A stretch of 64,000 nucleotides of DNA, taken from positions 2,701,501 through 2,765,500 of the forward strand of contig NZ_CP109073.1 of the NCBI RefSeq assembly GCF_035917415.1, read 5' to 3'. Below are positions 1 to 8,632 of the stretch, one piece after another. The stretch's first letter is position 1. The number at the start of each line of letters is the position of its first letter. Made by a program: the position numbers and the translations under genes. This DNA is from Streptomyces sp. NBC_01803 (GTDB lineage: Bacteria > Actinomycetota > Actinomycetes > Streptomycetales > Streptomycetaceae). A model generated the notes under the pieces. The model searched no databases. It saw only the letters and a list, made by a program, of their open reading frames with translations, and was not told where the DNA came from.

Positions 1-1460
1 AGCCCGCCGATGGGGCTGAGGCTGCTCCGGTCACCTCCGTCGTCGGTGGGCGACTCCTCGACCGGCTCGCCGGCGTTCCCAGCGCCGGGCGGGGAGGCCG
101 GGGGCACCTCCACGGGGACCGACTGCTCGGGCGACGACGGCTGTTGCGGCGCGGGCACGGTCTGCTCGGTGGGCGGCACCTGCTGCCGCGGCCCGTCCGT
201 CGCCGCGCCGGTCTCGGCGTCCGGGTCCGCGCCCGGCTCCGCCTCCTCGGCCGCCTCCCGCGGCGCGTCGGGCTCCTCGGTGACGGACCCCTCCTCGCTC
301 CGCTCGGCGGTGTCCTCGCCGTCCTCCTCCGCCTCCTCGGGCAGCGGCTGGCCCAGGCGGTGATTGCGCGGCGGCTCGCCCGGCTCGGGCACGGTGACGA
401 ACTGCGAGGACCGCACCGCGCTGCCCAGCAGCGAGCCGATCAGCAACGCGCAGCCCAGCAGCAGGGTGGCCAGCACGGCGCCCCGGCGCAGGACGCGGCG
501 GCGCAGGTCGGGCAGCGGCGCGCGCGGGCCGAGCCTGCGCCACGCCTCACCCGCCAGCCGGGCGTCCAGCGAGAACACGGGGGCGCCGGCGATCAGCAGC
601 GGGGACCAGGCGGCGGCCAGGATGATGTCGGGGGTGTCGTACGCCGGGCCGTTCCCCCAGCTCACGGTCACCAGCAGGGCCAGGGAGAGCAGGGCGCCGA
701 GCCCGGCGGCCAGGCGCTGCCACAGGCCGAAGATGGTCAGCACGCCCACGATGATCTGGGTGAAGGCCACGGTCAGCCCGGCCCCGACCGGGTGCGAGAG
801 CGCCCATTCGTGCAGCGGGGCCGCCGCCGTCCACGGCTGGAGGGTGTCGAGCCAGGTGTAGAGGGAGCCACGCTCGCCGCCGTCGAAGTAGACGGGGTCG
901 GTCAGCTTGCCCATGCCGGCGTAGATCGCGATGAAGCCGAGCAGGACGCGCAGCGGCAGCAGCACCACGCCCAGGCTCAGGTGGCGGCCCGGGTGGTACG
1001 CCTGCCGGCCGTCGGCGGCCCGGGGCCGCTCCTCCGCCGGCTCCGGGGCGATCGAGGGCAGGAGCTGGGTGGTCTCCGGGCCCTGCGGGGAGCGCGGGGC
1101 GATCACCGCCGGCGGGCCCGCGTCCGTGCCGACCCGCGGCAGCACCTGGGTGCTGAAGGCGTCGGTGCCGGGCGTGTGCCCGGCCTCGCGGACCGCCTCC
1201 AGCAGCATCGTCGCGCCCGGGTCGCCCGGCGCGCTCCGGCCGCTCCAGACGAGCGGGCGGCGGCGCGCGGCGGCGGCCGGGACCCGGGTCAGGGTGGCGG
1301 TGTCACTGACAGCGATGCTCACCGGGGGCGGGGTGGCGAGCCGCACCCGGAAACTGGCGTGGTTCACGATGACCTGGGCGGGATCGCACGGCACCTTGAC
1401 CGTGCTCAACACCGGCTCGTCGATCGAGAGGCCGCGGGGTGTCTTGGTGTCCACACTCAT
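1..1460 (-). CDS. DoxX-family membrane protein (C-terminus cut by window edge)
   Basis: The frame opens at an ATG at 1460 and stays open to the window edge, giving about 486 visible residues. A soluble N-terminal segment of about 150 residues is followed by a DoxX-like membrane block. Its first helix is around residues 150-175 (LPLRVLLGFIAIYAGMGKL), two more hydrophobic helices follow, and a further helix lies near residue 330. After that comes a long acidic, Pro/Glu/Ser-rich tail, probably outside the cell. DoxX proteins are small membrane proteins linked to redox or sulfur metabolism in some organisms; the substrate here cannot be read. The long N- and C-terminal extensions are more than the family core needs. 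The true C-terminus is outside the window. Confidence 0.75.
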   Translation of the reverse strand, partial: MSVDTKTPRGLSIDEPVLSTVKVPCDPAQVIVNHASFRVRLATPPPVSIAVSDTATLTRVPAAAARRRPLVWSGRSAPGDPGATMLLEAVREAGHTPGTDAFSTQVLPRVGTDAGPPAVIAPRSPQGPETTQLLPSIAPEPAEERPRAADGRQAYHPGRHLSLGVVLLPLRVLLGFIAIYAGMGKLTDPVYFDGGERGSLYTWLDTLQPWTAAAPLHEWALSHPVGAGLTVAFTQIIVGVLTIFGLWQRLAAGLGALLSLALLVTVSWGNGPAYDTPDIILAAAWSPLLIAGAPVFSLDARLAGEAWRRLGPRAPLPDLRRRVLRRGAVLATLLLGCALLIGSLLGSAVRSSQFVTVPEPGEPPRNHRLGQPLPEEAEEDGEDTAERSEEGSVTEEPDAPREAAEEAEPGADPDAETGAATDGPRQQVPPTEQTVPAPQQPSSPEQSVPVEVPPASPPGAGNAGEPVEESPTDDGGDRSSLSPIGG

Positions 1461-1553
1461 CTAACCGAGTGACACTGGTTTAAGACACTGCCTTGACCGC
1501 ACAAAGACTGTCCGCGACCCGTCAAGCGCCCCCCGCCCCGGAGGACGACCGGA

Positions 1554-2534
1554 TCAGGACCGGCGGCGCGCCGCCTCGTACAGCACGATCCCGGCGGCCA
1601 CACCCGCGTTGAGCGACTCGGCGCCGCCCGGCATCGGGATGCGGACCCGGACGTCGCACGTCTCGCCGACGAGCCGGGACAGGCCCTTGCCCTCGCTGCC
1701 GATCACGACGACCACCGGCCCGGCCAGCGTCTCCAGCTCCGCCAGGTCCCTCTCCCCGTCGGCGGCCAGGCCCACGACGGTGATCCCGGCCTTCTGGTAG
1801 CTCTGCAGGGCGCGGGTCAGGTTGGTCGCGCGGGCCACCGGGGTGTGCGCCGCCGTGCCGGCCGACGTCTTCCACGCGCCCGCGGTCATCCCGGCCGCGC
1901 GGCGCTCGGGCACCACCACGCCGTGGGCGCCGAAGGCGGCGGCGGAGCGGACGACGGCGCCGAGGTTGCGCGGATCGGTGACGCCGTCGAGCGCGACGAT
2001 CAGCGGGTCCTCCCCGGCCTCGGCCGCGTCGGCGGCCAGGTCGTCCGGATGCGCGTACTCATAGGGCGGGATCTGGAGGGCCAGGCCCTGGTGGTTGAGG
2101 CCCGTGGTGATCCGGTCCAGCTCGCCCCGGGGCGCCTCGACCAGGTGCACGTCGCCACGCTCCATGGCCAGCTTGATGGCCTCGGTGACGCGCTCGTCGG
2201 TGTCGAGGAACTGCTGCACATACAGCGTCCGCGCCGGAACGCCCGCGCGCAGCGCCTCGACCACCGGGTTGCGGCCGACGACCAGCTCGGAGGCCGACCT
2301 GCCGCCGCGTCCGGCACCGCGTCCAGCGCCACCTCCGGCCCGGCCGCCGCGCCCGGACTGCTCCTTGCGCGCCTTGGCCGCGGCCGCGCGCTGCTTGGCA
2401 TGGCCCTTGCGCATCTCGGCGGGCGGGGTAGGACCTTTGCCCTTCAGGGCGCGGCGGCTCTGGCCGCCACTGCCGATCTGCGGACCCTTCTTCTGGGACG
2501 TGCGGCGGTTGGGACGCGCGCTGTTGCCTGGCAT
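1554..2534 (-). CDS. rlmB: 23S rRNA 2'-O-ribose methyltransferase RlmB (SpoU/TrmH family)
   Basis: A 326-residue protein. A very basic, low-complexity N-terminus of about 80 residues (Lys/Arg/Gly-rich, typical of actinobacterial RlmB) leads into the SpoU substrate-binding domain and the knotted SPOUT methyltransferase domain. The three SpoU motifs are visible: [30 protein letters not shown] and [21 protein letters not shown]. The enzyme methylates the 2'-OH of a guanosine in the peptidyl-transferase region of 23S rRNA with SAM. It lies 22 bp downstream of cysS in the same direction, the order usual in actinobacteria, so co-transcription is likely. TrmH-type tRNA methylation is the alternative, but the length and N-terminus favour RlmB. 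Confidence 0.93.
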   Translation of the reverse strand: MPGNSARPNRRTSQKKGPQIGSGGQSRRALKGKGPTPPAEMRKGHAKQRAAAAKARKEQSGRGGRAGGGAGRGAGRGGRSASELVVGRNPVVEALRAGVPARTLYVQQFLDTDERVTEAIKLAMERGDVHLVEAPRGELDRITTGLNHQGLALQIPPYEYAHPDDLAADAAEAGEDPLIVALDGVTDPRNLGAVVRSAAAFGAHGVVVPERRAAGMTAGAWKTSAGTAAHTPVARATNLTRALQSYQKAGITVVGLAADGERDLAELETLAGPVVVVIGSEGKGLSRLVGETCDVRVRIPMPGGAESLNAGVAAGIVLYEAARRRS

Positions 2535-2556
2535 GTGTTCCTGTTTCCTTCTCAGC

Positions 2557-3948
2557 TCAGCCGATTTCCCAGCGCGGACCGTTGGGGGTGTCCTCGATCA
2601 CCAGGCCGGCGGACTGGAGGTCGTCGCGGATGGCGTCCGCGGTCGCGTAGTCCTTGCGTTCTCGGGCGGCCTGGCGCTGCTTCAGGACGAGCCGGACCAG
2701 CGTGTCCACCACACCCGTCAGCTCGTCGCCGCGCCCGCCCGCGGCGGCCCACCGGGCGTCGAACGGGTCGAGGCCGAGCACCCCGAGCATCGCCCGCACC
2801 TGGGCGGCCAGCGCGACGACCGACTCCTTGTCGCCCTCCGCCAGCGCCGCGTTGCCCTGCCGGACCGTGGTGTGGACGGCGGCCAGCGCCTGCGGGACGC
2901 CGAGGTCCTCATCCATGGCGGCGGCGAAGTCGTCCGGCACGGCGGGCGCGGGGACGATCTCGCCGAGCTGCTCGGTGGCGCGCTGGAGGAAGCCCTCGAT
3001 CCGGCCGAAGCCGGCGTCGGCCTCGGCCAGCGCCTCGTCGCTGTACTCGATGGTGGAGCGGTAGTGCGGGGTGCCCAGGTAGTACCGCAGGACGATGGGG
3101 CGCCAGCGGGTGACCATCTCGGAGACCAGCACCGAGTTTCCCAGGGACTTGCTCATCTTCTCGCCGCTCATGGTGACCCAGGCGTTGTGCACCCAGAAAC
3201 GGGCGAACTCGTCGCCGGCCGCCTGGGACTGGGCGATCTCGTTCTCGTGGTGCGGGAAGATCAGGTCGATGCCGCCGCCGTGGATGTCGAAGGCCGCGCC
3301 GAGGTACTTGTGCGCCATCGCCGAGCACTCCAGGTGCCAGCCGGGCCGACCGCGGCCCCAGGGCGTCTCCCAGCTCGGCTCGCCCGGCCTGGCCGCCTTC
3401 CACAGCGCGAAGTCGCGCGGGTCGCGCTTGCCGGTCTCGCCCTCGTCCCCGGGCTGGAGGAGGTGGTCGAGGTCCTGGTTGGACAGCCCCAGATAGCCGG
3501 GGAAGCCGCGCACGTCGAAGTACACGTTGCCGTCGGACGGGTAGGCGTACCCCCGGCCGATGAGGGTGCGCATCATCTCGATCATCTCGGGCACGTGCCC
3601 GGTGGCGCGCGGCTCGTAGCTGGGCGGCAGGCAGCCCAGCGCCGTGTAGGCGGCGTCGAACGCGCGCTCGTTCTCGTAGCCGATGGCCCACCAGGGACGG
3701 CCCTGCTCGGCACTCTTGGCGATGATCTTGTCGTCGATGTCCGTGACGTTCCTGATGAACGTCACCTCGTACCCGCGGTGGGCGAACCAGCGCCGCATGA
3801 TGTCGAAGTTGAGCCCCGAGCGGATGTGCCCGATGTGCGGCGCGGCCTGCACGGTGGCACCACAGAGGTAGATCGAGACGCGGCCCGGCGTGAGCGGGTC
3901 GAAGTCACGGATCTGCCGGCTGCTGGTGTCGTACAGGCGAATGGTCAC
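2557..3948 (-). CDS. cysS: cysteinyl-tRNA synthetase
   Basis: A 463-residue class I aminoacyl-tRNA synthetase starting at GTG 3948. It charges tRNA-Cys in the cytoplasm. The HIGH signature is at about residue 37 (PHIGHIRSG), the zinc-site cysteines are in YLCGAT and HLECSAM with the nearby HHENE, and the KMSKS loop is [10 protein letters not shown]. Length and motif order match a complete CysRS. The C-terminal helical anticodon domain ends in RWEIG. It precedes rlmB by 22 bp. The mycothiol ligase MshC is a CysRS paralogue, but MshC is shorter and lacks the full anticodon domain present here. Confidence 0.96.
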   Translation of the reverse strand: MTIRLYDTSSRQIRDFDPLTPGRVSIYLCGATVQAAPHIGHIRSGLNFDIMRRWFAHRGYEVTFIRNVTDIDDKIIAKSAEQGRPWWAIGYENERAFDAAYTALGCLPPSYEPRATGHVPEMIEMMRTLIGRGYAYPSDGNVYFDVRGFPGYLGLSNQDLDHLLQPGDEGETGKRDPRDFALWKAARPGEPSWETPWGRGRPGWHLECSAMAHKYLGAAFDIHGGGIDLIFPHHENEIAQSQAAGDEFARFWVHNAWVTMSGEKMSKSLGNSVLVSEMVTRWRPIVLRYYLGTPHYRSTIEYSDEALAEADAGFGRIEGFLQRATEQLGEIVPAPAVPDDFAAAMDEDLGVPQALAAVHTTVRQGNAALAEGDKESVVALAAQVRAMLGVLGLDPFDARWAAAGGRGDELTGVVDTLVRLVLKQRQAARERKDYATADAIRDDLQSAGLVIEDTPNGPRWEIG

Positions 3949-4022
3949 GCGTCAAGAGTAGTGGGCGAGGGGGCTCCCCCGCGCCGCCGGGCGCGGGGGA
4001 AAGGACGGGCGGGGGGAAGCAC

Positions 4023-4427
4023 TCAGCCGAGGCCCTGGGTGTGGATCTTGCGCGGGCTCACGCGGACCACCACACGGGGCGCGTCGTGGACCGAACGCGG
4101 GTTGAACTCGGCGTAGGGGCGGCCGGTGTAGCGCCGCGACAGCTCGTCAACGAGCCGCCACTCCGGGTCGGGGCTGACGGTGACGGTGCCGCGGATCTCG
4201 GCGTAGACGTAGGTGGAGGGCCGCACGAGGACGGTGGCGCGCGGATCGCGGCGCAGGTTCAGCTCCTTGCGGCGTCCCACCGTGGTCGATATCAGCACCT
4301 CCTCCCCGTCGCGCATGCCCCAGACCGGGGAGAGCTGGGGGCTGCCGTCCGGCTGGATGGTGGCGAGGATCAGGTGGGGGGCGCTGTCGAGCAGGGTCTT
4401 GACCCCGTCGGGAAGCGTGAGGGACAT
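4023..4427 (-). CDS. PPOX-class F420/FMN-dependent oxidoreductase
   Basis: A 134-residue split-barrel protein of the pyridoxamine 5'-phosphate oxidase superfamily. It has the usual first strands (LILATIQPDGSPQLSPVWG), the basic cofactor-contacting segment RKELNLRRDPRATV and the C-terminal RVVVRVSPRKIHTQGLG. Family members bind F420 or FMN and reduce or oxidise small molecules; the substrate is unknown. The ATG at 4427 is taken as the start. A GTG three codons upstream (4436) sits closer to a GAGGAA ribosome-binding site and is an equally good choice. It stands alone between cysS and ispF. Confidence 0.85.
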   Translation of the reverse strand: MSLTLPDGVKTLLDSAPHLILATIQPDGSPQLSPVWGMRDGEEVLISTTVGRRKELNLRRDPRATVLVRPSTYVYAEIRGTVTVSPDPEWRLVDELSRRYTGRPYAEFNPRSVHDAPRVVVRVSPRKIHTQGLG

Positions 4428-4525
4428 GACGGACACGGGGTTCCTCGTCGTGGGGGTGAGGGTGGGGGTGAGGTGAGGAAGGTGCGCCGCGGTGCGTGAT
4501 GAGGGAAGGCGACCTGAGTCCAGTC

Positions 4526-5029
4526 TCACCCGGTGACGGAGCGTGGCCACACCAGGGCGGTGGCGATCGCGGCCAGCCCCTCGCCCCTGCCGGTCAGGCC
4601 GAGGCCGTCGGTGGTGGTGCCGGAGACGGAGACGGGCGCGCCGAGCGCGTCGGACAGGGCCCGCTGGGCCTCCGCGCGCCGGGTGCCGATCTTGGGGCGG
4701 ACGCCGATGACCTGGATGGCCACGTTCCCGATGCCGAAGCCGGCGGCGCGGACGATCCGGCCGGCCTCGGCGAGCAGGGTCACGCCCGAGGCGCCGGACC
4801 ACTCGGGGCGGCCGGTGCCGAAGTGCGCGCCGAGGTCGCCGGTCCCGGCGGCGGAGAACAGCGCGTCGCAGGCGGCGTGCGCGGCGACATCGCCGTCCGA
4901 GTGGCCGGCGAGGCCGTACCCGGCGCCGGGCCAGTGCAGCCCGGCGCACCACAGCTCGCGGCCGGCCTCGAAGGCGTGCACATCGGTGCCCACCCCGATC
5001 CGGGGCAGCGGGGGAGCCTCAGAAGCCAT
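4526..5029 (-). CDS. ispF: 2-C-methyl-D-erythritol 2,4-cyclodiphosphate synthase
   Basis: A 167-residue IspF that makes the cyclic diphosphate in the MEP pathway to isoprenoids. The metal-binding Asp and His are in [12 protein letters not shown]. The [10 protein letters not shown] and GDLGAHFGT motifs and the C-terminal [10 protein letters not shown] loop are all present. Its start overlaps the end of ispD by 11 bp, so the two are translationally coupled. The consecutive MEP-pathway steps are split only by IspE. Confidence 0.96.
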   Translation of the reverse strand: MASEAPPLPRIGVGTDVHAFEAGRELWCAGLHWPGAGYGLAGHSDGDVAAHAACDALFSAAGTGDLGAHFGTGRPEWSGASGVTLLAEAGRIVRAAGFGIGNVAIQVIGVRPKIGTRRAEAQRALSDALGAPVSVSGTTTDGLGLTGRGEGLAAIATALVWPRSVTG

Positions 5030-5774
5030 CGTTCCTCCTCCGGCGGGCGAGCACGGCCTCGGCGAGCACGAGATCGAGCGGGCGGGTGACCTTGAACGCC
5101 TCCTCGTGGCCGGGCACCAGCACCACGGGGACGCCGAGCCGCTCGACCATGCCGGCGTCGTCGGTGATGTCCGAGTCGGCCAGCTTGGTATGCGCTTCGA
5201 TCAGCGTGGCGCGATCGAATCCCTGGGGCGTCTGCACAGCGCGCAGGAGCGCACGGTCGGGCGTCGCGACGACCGGCTCGGGCGCGCCGCCGACGGCCGG
5301 GGCGGCGATCTGCTTCACCGTGTCGGTGACCGGGAGGGCCGGCACCACGGCGGGCGCCCCGGCGCGGACGGCGGCGGCCACCGCGTCCACGGTGTCGACG
5401 GGCACGAGCGGGCGGGCCGCGTCGTGCACGAGGACCACTTCGACGTCCGCCGGCAGCGCGTCCAGACCGCGGCGGACGGACGCCTGGCGGGTGGCGCCGC
5501 CGGGCACGACGAACTGCTCCACCGCGGGTGGCGGGGGGTGTTCGTCCAGCAGCGAGCGAACGGCCTCGACCTCGCCGGGCGGGGCCACGACGACGACGAG
5601 GCTCACCGCCCGGGCGCGGGCCATCGCGCGCACGGCGTGGACGAGCATGGGGGTACCGCTCAGCGGGCGCAGCGCCTTGGGGGCTCCGGGACCGAGCCGG
5701 AGGCCGCTGCCCGCGGCCGGGATGACGGCGGCGGTGCGCGGCGGCCGGGCGCGGGAGGGTGTGGTGTCTGTCAT
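5019..5774 (-). CDS. ispD: 2-C-methyl-D-erythritol 4-phosphate cytidylyltransferase
   Basis: IspD transfers CMP from CTP to methylerythritol phosphate. The nucleotide-binding N-terminus is [20 protein letters not shown], followed by HAVRAMARA. Typical IspD segments [11 protein letters not shown] and [12 protein letters not shown] follow. The ATG at 5774 is chosen, giving 251 residues; it places the conserved AVIPAAGSG about 16 residues in. A GTG at 5840 would add 22 residues without family similarity. It overlaps ispF by 11 bp. No strong ribosome-binding site precedes the ATG. Confidence 0.93.
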   Translation of the reverse strand: MTDTTPSRARPPRTAAVIPAAGSGLRLGPGAPKALRPLSGTPMLVHAVRAMARARAVSLVVVVAPPGEVEAVRSLLDEHPPPPAVEQFVVPGGATRQASVRRGLDALPADVEVVLVHDAARPLVPVDTVDAVAAAVRAGAPAVVPALPVTDTVKQIAAPAVGGAPEPVVATPDRALLRAVQTPQGFDRATLIEAHTKLADSDITDDAGMVERLGVPVVLVPGHEEAFKVTRPLDLVLAEAVLARRRRNDGF

Positions 5775-5921
5775 TTGGCGACGGGTGCAGGTTTGTTCGC
5801 GGGGCGGTGTTGGGTATGGCCTGAGCGTGCTGGGGACCACGCGATCGGCCCCTTCCGTGACAGGCCGGTCGAGCGAGCTTCACGGTCCCGGCACGCATCT
5901 GTGAACGATCCGTACATGCCA

Positions 5922-5962
5922 CAGCGCCCGTGCGGCATAGGGGAAATGCCTTTCGGGCGCTG
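5922..5962. repeat. two-part inverted repeat (hairpin) between ispD and carD
   Basis: The outer arms 5922-5930 and 5954-5962 (CAGCGCCCG / CGGGCGCTG) are perfectly complementary over 9 bp. An inner stem GGCAT (5934-5938) / ATGCC (5946-5950) is separated from them by a 3x3 internal loop. It lies about 150 bp upstream of ispD and 280 bp past the carD stop, so it may be a terminator, a leader structure or part of a small RNA. No T-run follows on either strand. Confidence 0.5.
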
Positions 5963-6132
5963 CGGCACGTGTCGCACGCTGACGATTCCGGTGTTCCCAG
6001 CCACGTTGTCGAAATCCCGTCGGCGTCGAAATCCTGTCGGCCTGGGAATGCCAGTTCCCGGGAGAATAGGCCGACCCGCGGACAGTGGCGGGAGCTTATG
6101 CGTGCGAGGGGCTCGACGTGGCGAGACTCACC

Positions 6133-6192
6133 GCATCACATAGGGCCGCATCACATAGGGCCGCATCACATAGGGCCGCATCAATCAGGGCC
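6133..6192. repeat. 15-bp tandem repeat, four units
   Basis: Three identical 15-bp units GCATCACATAGGGCC lie head to tail at 6133-6147, 6148-6162 and 6163-6177. A fourth, altered copy (GCATCAATCAGGGCC) is at 6178-6192. The array begins 48 bp downstream of the carD stop codon. The 465-bp ispD-carD gap also holds the hairpin at 5922-5962 and a direct repeat of GTCGAAATCC near 6008 and 6024, but no convincing gene. Confidence 0.8.
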
Positions 6193-6239
6193 GAGTCGCA
6201 CCGGGGCCGGACATACATACAGGCCGGGCCGGGAAGACA

Positions 6240-6722
6240 TCAGGATGCGAGAACCTCGTCCAGGAGGGACTCGGCCTTGTCCTCGTTGGTGGCTTCCGCG
6301 AGAGCGAGCTCGCTCACGAGGATCTGGCGCGCCTTGGCCAGCATGCGCTTCTCACCCGCGGAGAGACCGCGCTCGCGCTCCCGGCGCCACAGGTCGCGCA
6401 CGACCTCGGCCACCTTGATCACGTCGCCGGACGCCAGCTTTTCGAGATTCGCCTTGTAGCGGCGGGACCAGTTGGTCGGCTCTTCGGCATACGGCGCGCG
6501 CAGCACCTCGAAGACCCGCTCCAGTCCGTCCTGCCCGACCACATCGCGCACGCCGACCAGCTCCGCGTTTTCCGCCGGCACACGCACTTCGAGATCACCC
6601 TGAGCGACCTTCAGCACCAAGTAGAGCTTGTCCACACCTTTGATCTGGCGGGTTTCGATGGCCTCGATCAGCGCGGCCCCGTGATGGGGATAGACCACGG
6701 TGTCGCCAACCTTGAACGTCAT
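6240..6722 (-). CDS. carD: CarD/CdnL-family RNA polymerase-binding transcription factor
   Basis: A 160-residue protein with an N-terminal Tudor-like RNA-polymerase-interaction domain ([21 protein letters not shown]) and a helical C-terminal DNA-binding domain ([14 protein letters not shown], then [15 protein letters not shown]). CarD binds the RNAP beta subunit and stabilises the open complex, notably at rRNA promoters. The ATG at 6722 matches the conserved [12 protein letters not shown] start, with AGGGG about 10 nt upstream; an in-frame ATG at 6752 is less likely. It is transcribed away from the lipoprotein gene from its own promoter (6751-6779). Confidence 0.93.
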   Translation of the reverse strand: MTFKVGDTVVYPHHGAALIEAIETRQIKGVDKLYLVLKVAQGDLEVRVPAENAELVGVRDVVGQDGLERVFEVLRAPYAEEPTNWSRRYKANLEKLASGDVIKVAEVVRDLWRRERERGLSAGEKRMLAKARQILVSELALAEATNEDKAESLLDEVLAS

Positions 6723-6750
6723 GTGACAGGTACCCCTTCCGTGGCTCTCC

Positions 6751-6779
6751 ATGCTAACACGGGAAGCCGCCCCTTTGAA
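6751..6779 (-). promoter_or_regulatory. candidate carD promoter
   Basis: On the minus strand TTCAAA (6779-6774) and TAGCAT (6756-6751) are separated by 17 bp. This fits a housekeeping sigma promoter and predicts a short 5' UTR of about 20 nt before the ATG at 6722. It is inferred from sequence only. Confidence 0.5.
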
Positions 6780-7154
6780 TGACGTTTTCGCAGGTCAGAC
6801 CGCATCTCGGGGGTTGACAAGGGCGGCCGCGGCATGCTTCGGGAAGCGCGGGACGGCAGGTAACCGCAGGTGAGAGCGGGGTTGGGCGGACCCGGAAGTT
6901 TGCCGATCTAGACGCGGACGGACAGGAAAAGGTTCAGCCGATCAGTAAAAGTTGCCCGATTTGTCCCAGTTGGCGGAATGTGCTCAGCCACCAGTCCGCG
7001 TTTCGAAGAATCGATCATAGGCCGGTCTCTTGATCATCATTCCATTCGAGTGCTTCCGGCGCTCCGGCCCCGGGGCGGGTGCGGGGCCGGAATTCGGGGT
7101 CGGTACCCTGTGGCCCGAGAGATCATCCAGACCGTCCGAGGAGATGCCGCCGCC
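6780..7154. other. divergent intergenic region between carD and the lipoprotein gene
   Basis: About 375 bp separate the carD promoter from the lipoprotein start. An isolated TTGACA is seen at 6814-6819 without a good -10 partner. The stretch 6895-6975 is AT-richer than its surroundings. TACCCT around 7104 could serve as a -10 for the lipoprotein gene. No coding frame with family similarity is visible. Confidence 0.4.
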
Positions 7155-7865
7155 GTGAGCAGCAGCCTTCGACGCGGCTCAGCCGCCGCGTTCTTCGCGT
7201 TCTCGATCGCCGGGCTGACCGCCTGCGGCGCCGGGAACGGGGCCGAGACCGGCAATGTCAAGCCGGACAACGCCGCCGCCCAGGTCGATGACATCAAGGT
7301 CCAGAACGTCAACGTCGTGCTGCCGGAGTCCGGCGACGGGCCGGGCGCGATCAGCGCGCGGCTGTTCAACCAGGGCAGCGAGGACCAGACCCTGCGGTCG
7401 GTCGCGCTGCCCGACTCGGGCGCCCAGGTCGAGCTGGTCCCCGCCGAGGGCGAGGACGCGGTCGTGGTGCCGGCCGGCGGATCGATCGCGCTGGGCTCGG
7501 GCGCCGGCGACGCGGCGGCGTACCTCCAGAACCCGGCCGCCACGGACGTGGCGCTGGGCAACGCGCAGCACGTGGTCTTCACCCTGAGCGAGACCGGCGA
7601 GATCGGGCTCTTCGCCCGCGTCGTCGCGGACCAGGGCGTCTACGAGGGCGACTGGGGGCCGACGCCCGCCGCCACGCCGTCCCCGACGGCCTCGGCGGAC
7701 GAGACCGAGCCCCCCGACCCGGACGTGACCGACGAGGCGACGGACGAGGCGAACGGCGACCAGGCCACGGACGAGGCGACGCACGAGGCGACGGACGGGA
7801 CCACCGAGGACGAGGCCACCGAGGACGAGGCGGCCACCGTCGCGGGCGCCGGCACGGAGGACTGA
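7155..7865 (+). CDS. predicted lipoprotein with PCuAC-like fold and acidic tail
   Basis: The GTG at 7155 is chosen because it starts a lipoprotein signal of about 25 residues (SLRRGSAAAFFAFSIAG, lipobox LTAC) and is preceded by GAGGAG. The mature part (about 130 residues) has beta-strand spacing like the PCuAC/DUF461 copper-chaperone family (ARLFNQGSEDQTLRSVALPD). The His/Met copper ligands of true PCuAC proteins are not seen, so copper binding is not supported. A C-terminal tail of about 70 residues is built of Thr/Asp/Glu/Ala repeats, probably a flexible linker. It sits beside phoP, converging on it over a strong terminator. The role is unknown. Confidence 0.75.
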   Translation: MSSSLRRGSAAAFFAFSIAGLTACGAGNGAETGNVKPDNAAAQVDDIKVQNVNVVLPESGDGPGAISARLFNQGSEDQTLRSVALPDSGAQVELVPAEGEDAVVVPAGGSIALGSGAGDAAAYLQNPAATDVALGNAQHVVFTLSETGEIGLFARVVADQGVYEGDWGPTPAATPSPTASADETEPPDPDVTDEATDEANGDQATDEATHEATDGTTEDEATEDEAATVAGAGTED

Positions 7866-7891
7866 AGCCGCTCCGGGCCCTCCCGGACTCC

Positions 7892-7942
7892 CGGCGTGGC
7901 AGGGGGACGGCCCCCGGTGGGTGCCGTCCCCCTGCCACGCCG
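7892..7942. terminator. bidirectional terminator between lipoprotein gene and phoP
   Basis: A perfect 20-bp stem (7892-7911 with 7923-7942) and an 11-nt loop lie between two convergent genes whose stop codons are at 7865 and 7952. It has no clear T-run, common for streptomycete terminators. Confidence 0.85.
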
Positions 7943-7951
7943 TCGGCCGCC

Positions 7952-8632
7952 TTACGGCTCGAACTTGTAGCCGAGCCCGCGCACCGTGACCAGGTAGCGC
8001 GGGGCTCCCGGGTCGGGCTCGATCTTGGCGCGCAGGCGCTTCACGTGCACGTCCAGCGTCTTGGTGTCGCCGACGTAGTCGGCGCCCCAGACCCGGTCGA
8101 TGAGCTGCATCCGCGTCAACACCCGGCCGGCGTTGCGCAACAGCATCGCCAGCAGGTCGAACTCCTTGAGCGGCAGATCCACCTTGCGGCCGGAGACGGT
8201 GACCACGTGCCGGTCCACGTCCATCCGCACCGGCCCGGCCTCAAGGGCCGCCGGGCTCTCCTCCTCCGACTCCCCGCGCCGGCGGAGCACCGCGCGGATG
8301 CGGGCCACCAGCTCTCGCGAGGAGAACGGCTTGGTGACGTAGTCGTCAGCCCCTATCTCCAGGCCCACCACCTTGTCGATCTCACTGTCTTTGGCGGTCA
8401 CCATGATGACCGGCACGTTGGAGCGGCCCCGGAGCTGGCGGCAGACCTCGGTGCCGGGCAGGCCCGGCAGCATGAGGTCGAGAAGCACCAGGTCGGCGCC
8501 GTTGCGCTCGAATTCGTCCAGCCCCTCTGGGCCCGTGGCCGCGGTGGCGACCTCGAAGCCCTCCTTGCGGAGCATGTACGACAGAGCGTCGCTGAAAGAC
8601 TCCTCGTCCTCGACGACGAGCACTCGGGTCAC
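7952..8632 (-). CDS. phoP: phosphate response regulator PhoP (OmpR family)
   Basis: A 226-residue response regulator. The receiver domain has the acidic pair in VVEDEE, the phospho-acceptor D52 (LLDLMLPG), T/K switch residues and the VTKPFSSREL hinge. The C-terminal winged helix ends in LVTVRGLGYKFEP with the recognition segment DTKTLDVHVKRLRAKIE. Phosphorylated PhoP binds PHO boxes to activate phosphate scavenging and represses antibiotic and nitrogen genes in streptomycetes. The GTG start at 8632 overlaps the phoR stop as GTGA (4 bp). The PHO box at 10019-10051 lies upstream of phoR and of the divergent phoU. Confidence 0.96.
   Translation of the reverse strand: MTRVLVVEDEESFSDALSYMLRKEGFEVATAATGPEGLDEFERNGADLVLLDLMLPGLPGTEVCRQLRGRSNVPVIMVTAKDSEIDKVVGLEIGADDYVTKPFSSRELVARIRAVLRRRGESEEESPAALEAGPVRMDVDRHVVTVSGRKVDLPLKEFDLLAMLLRNAGRVLTRMQLIDRVWGADYVGDTKTLDVHVKRLRAKIEPDPGAPRYLVTVRGLGYKFEP

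Noticed and set aside
2095..4116. Long plus-strand frame opposite rlmB and cysS
   Set aside because: Low-complexity Ala/Arg/Gly-rich product antisense to two genes with clear family motifs; a shadow of high-GC coding sequence.
6133..6192. Possible CRISPR array
   Set aside because: Units are 15 bp and directly adjacent with no spacers, and no cas genes are present.
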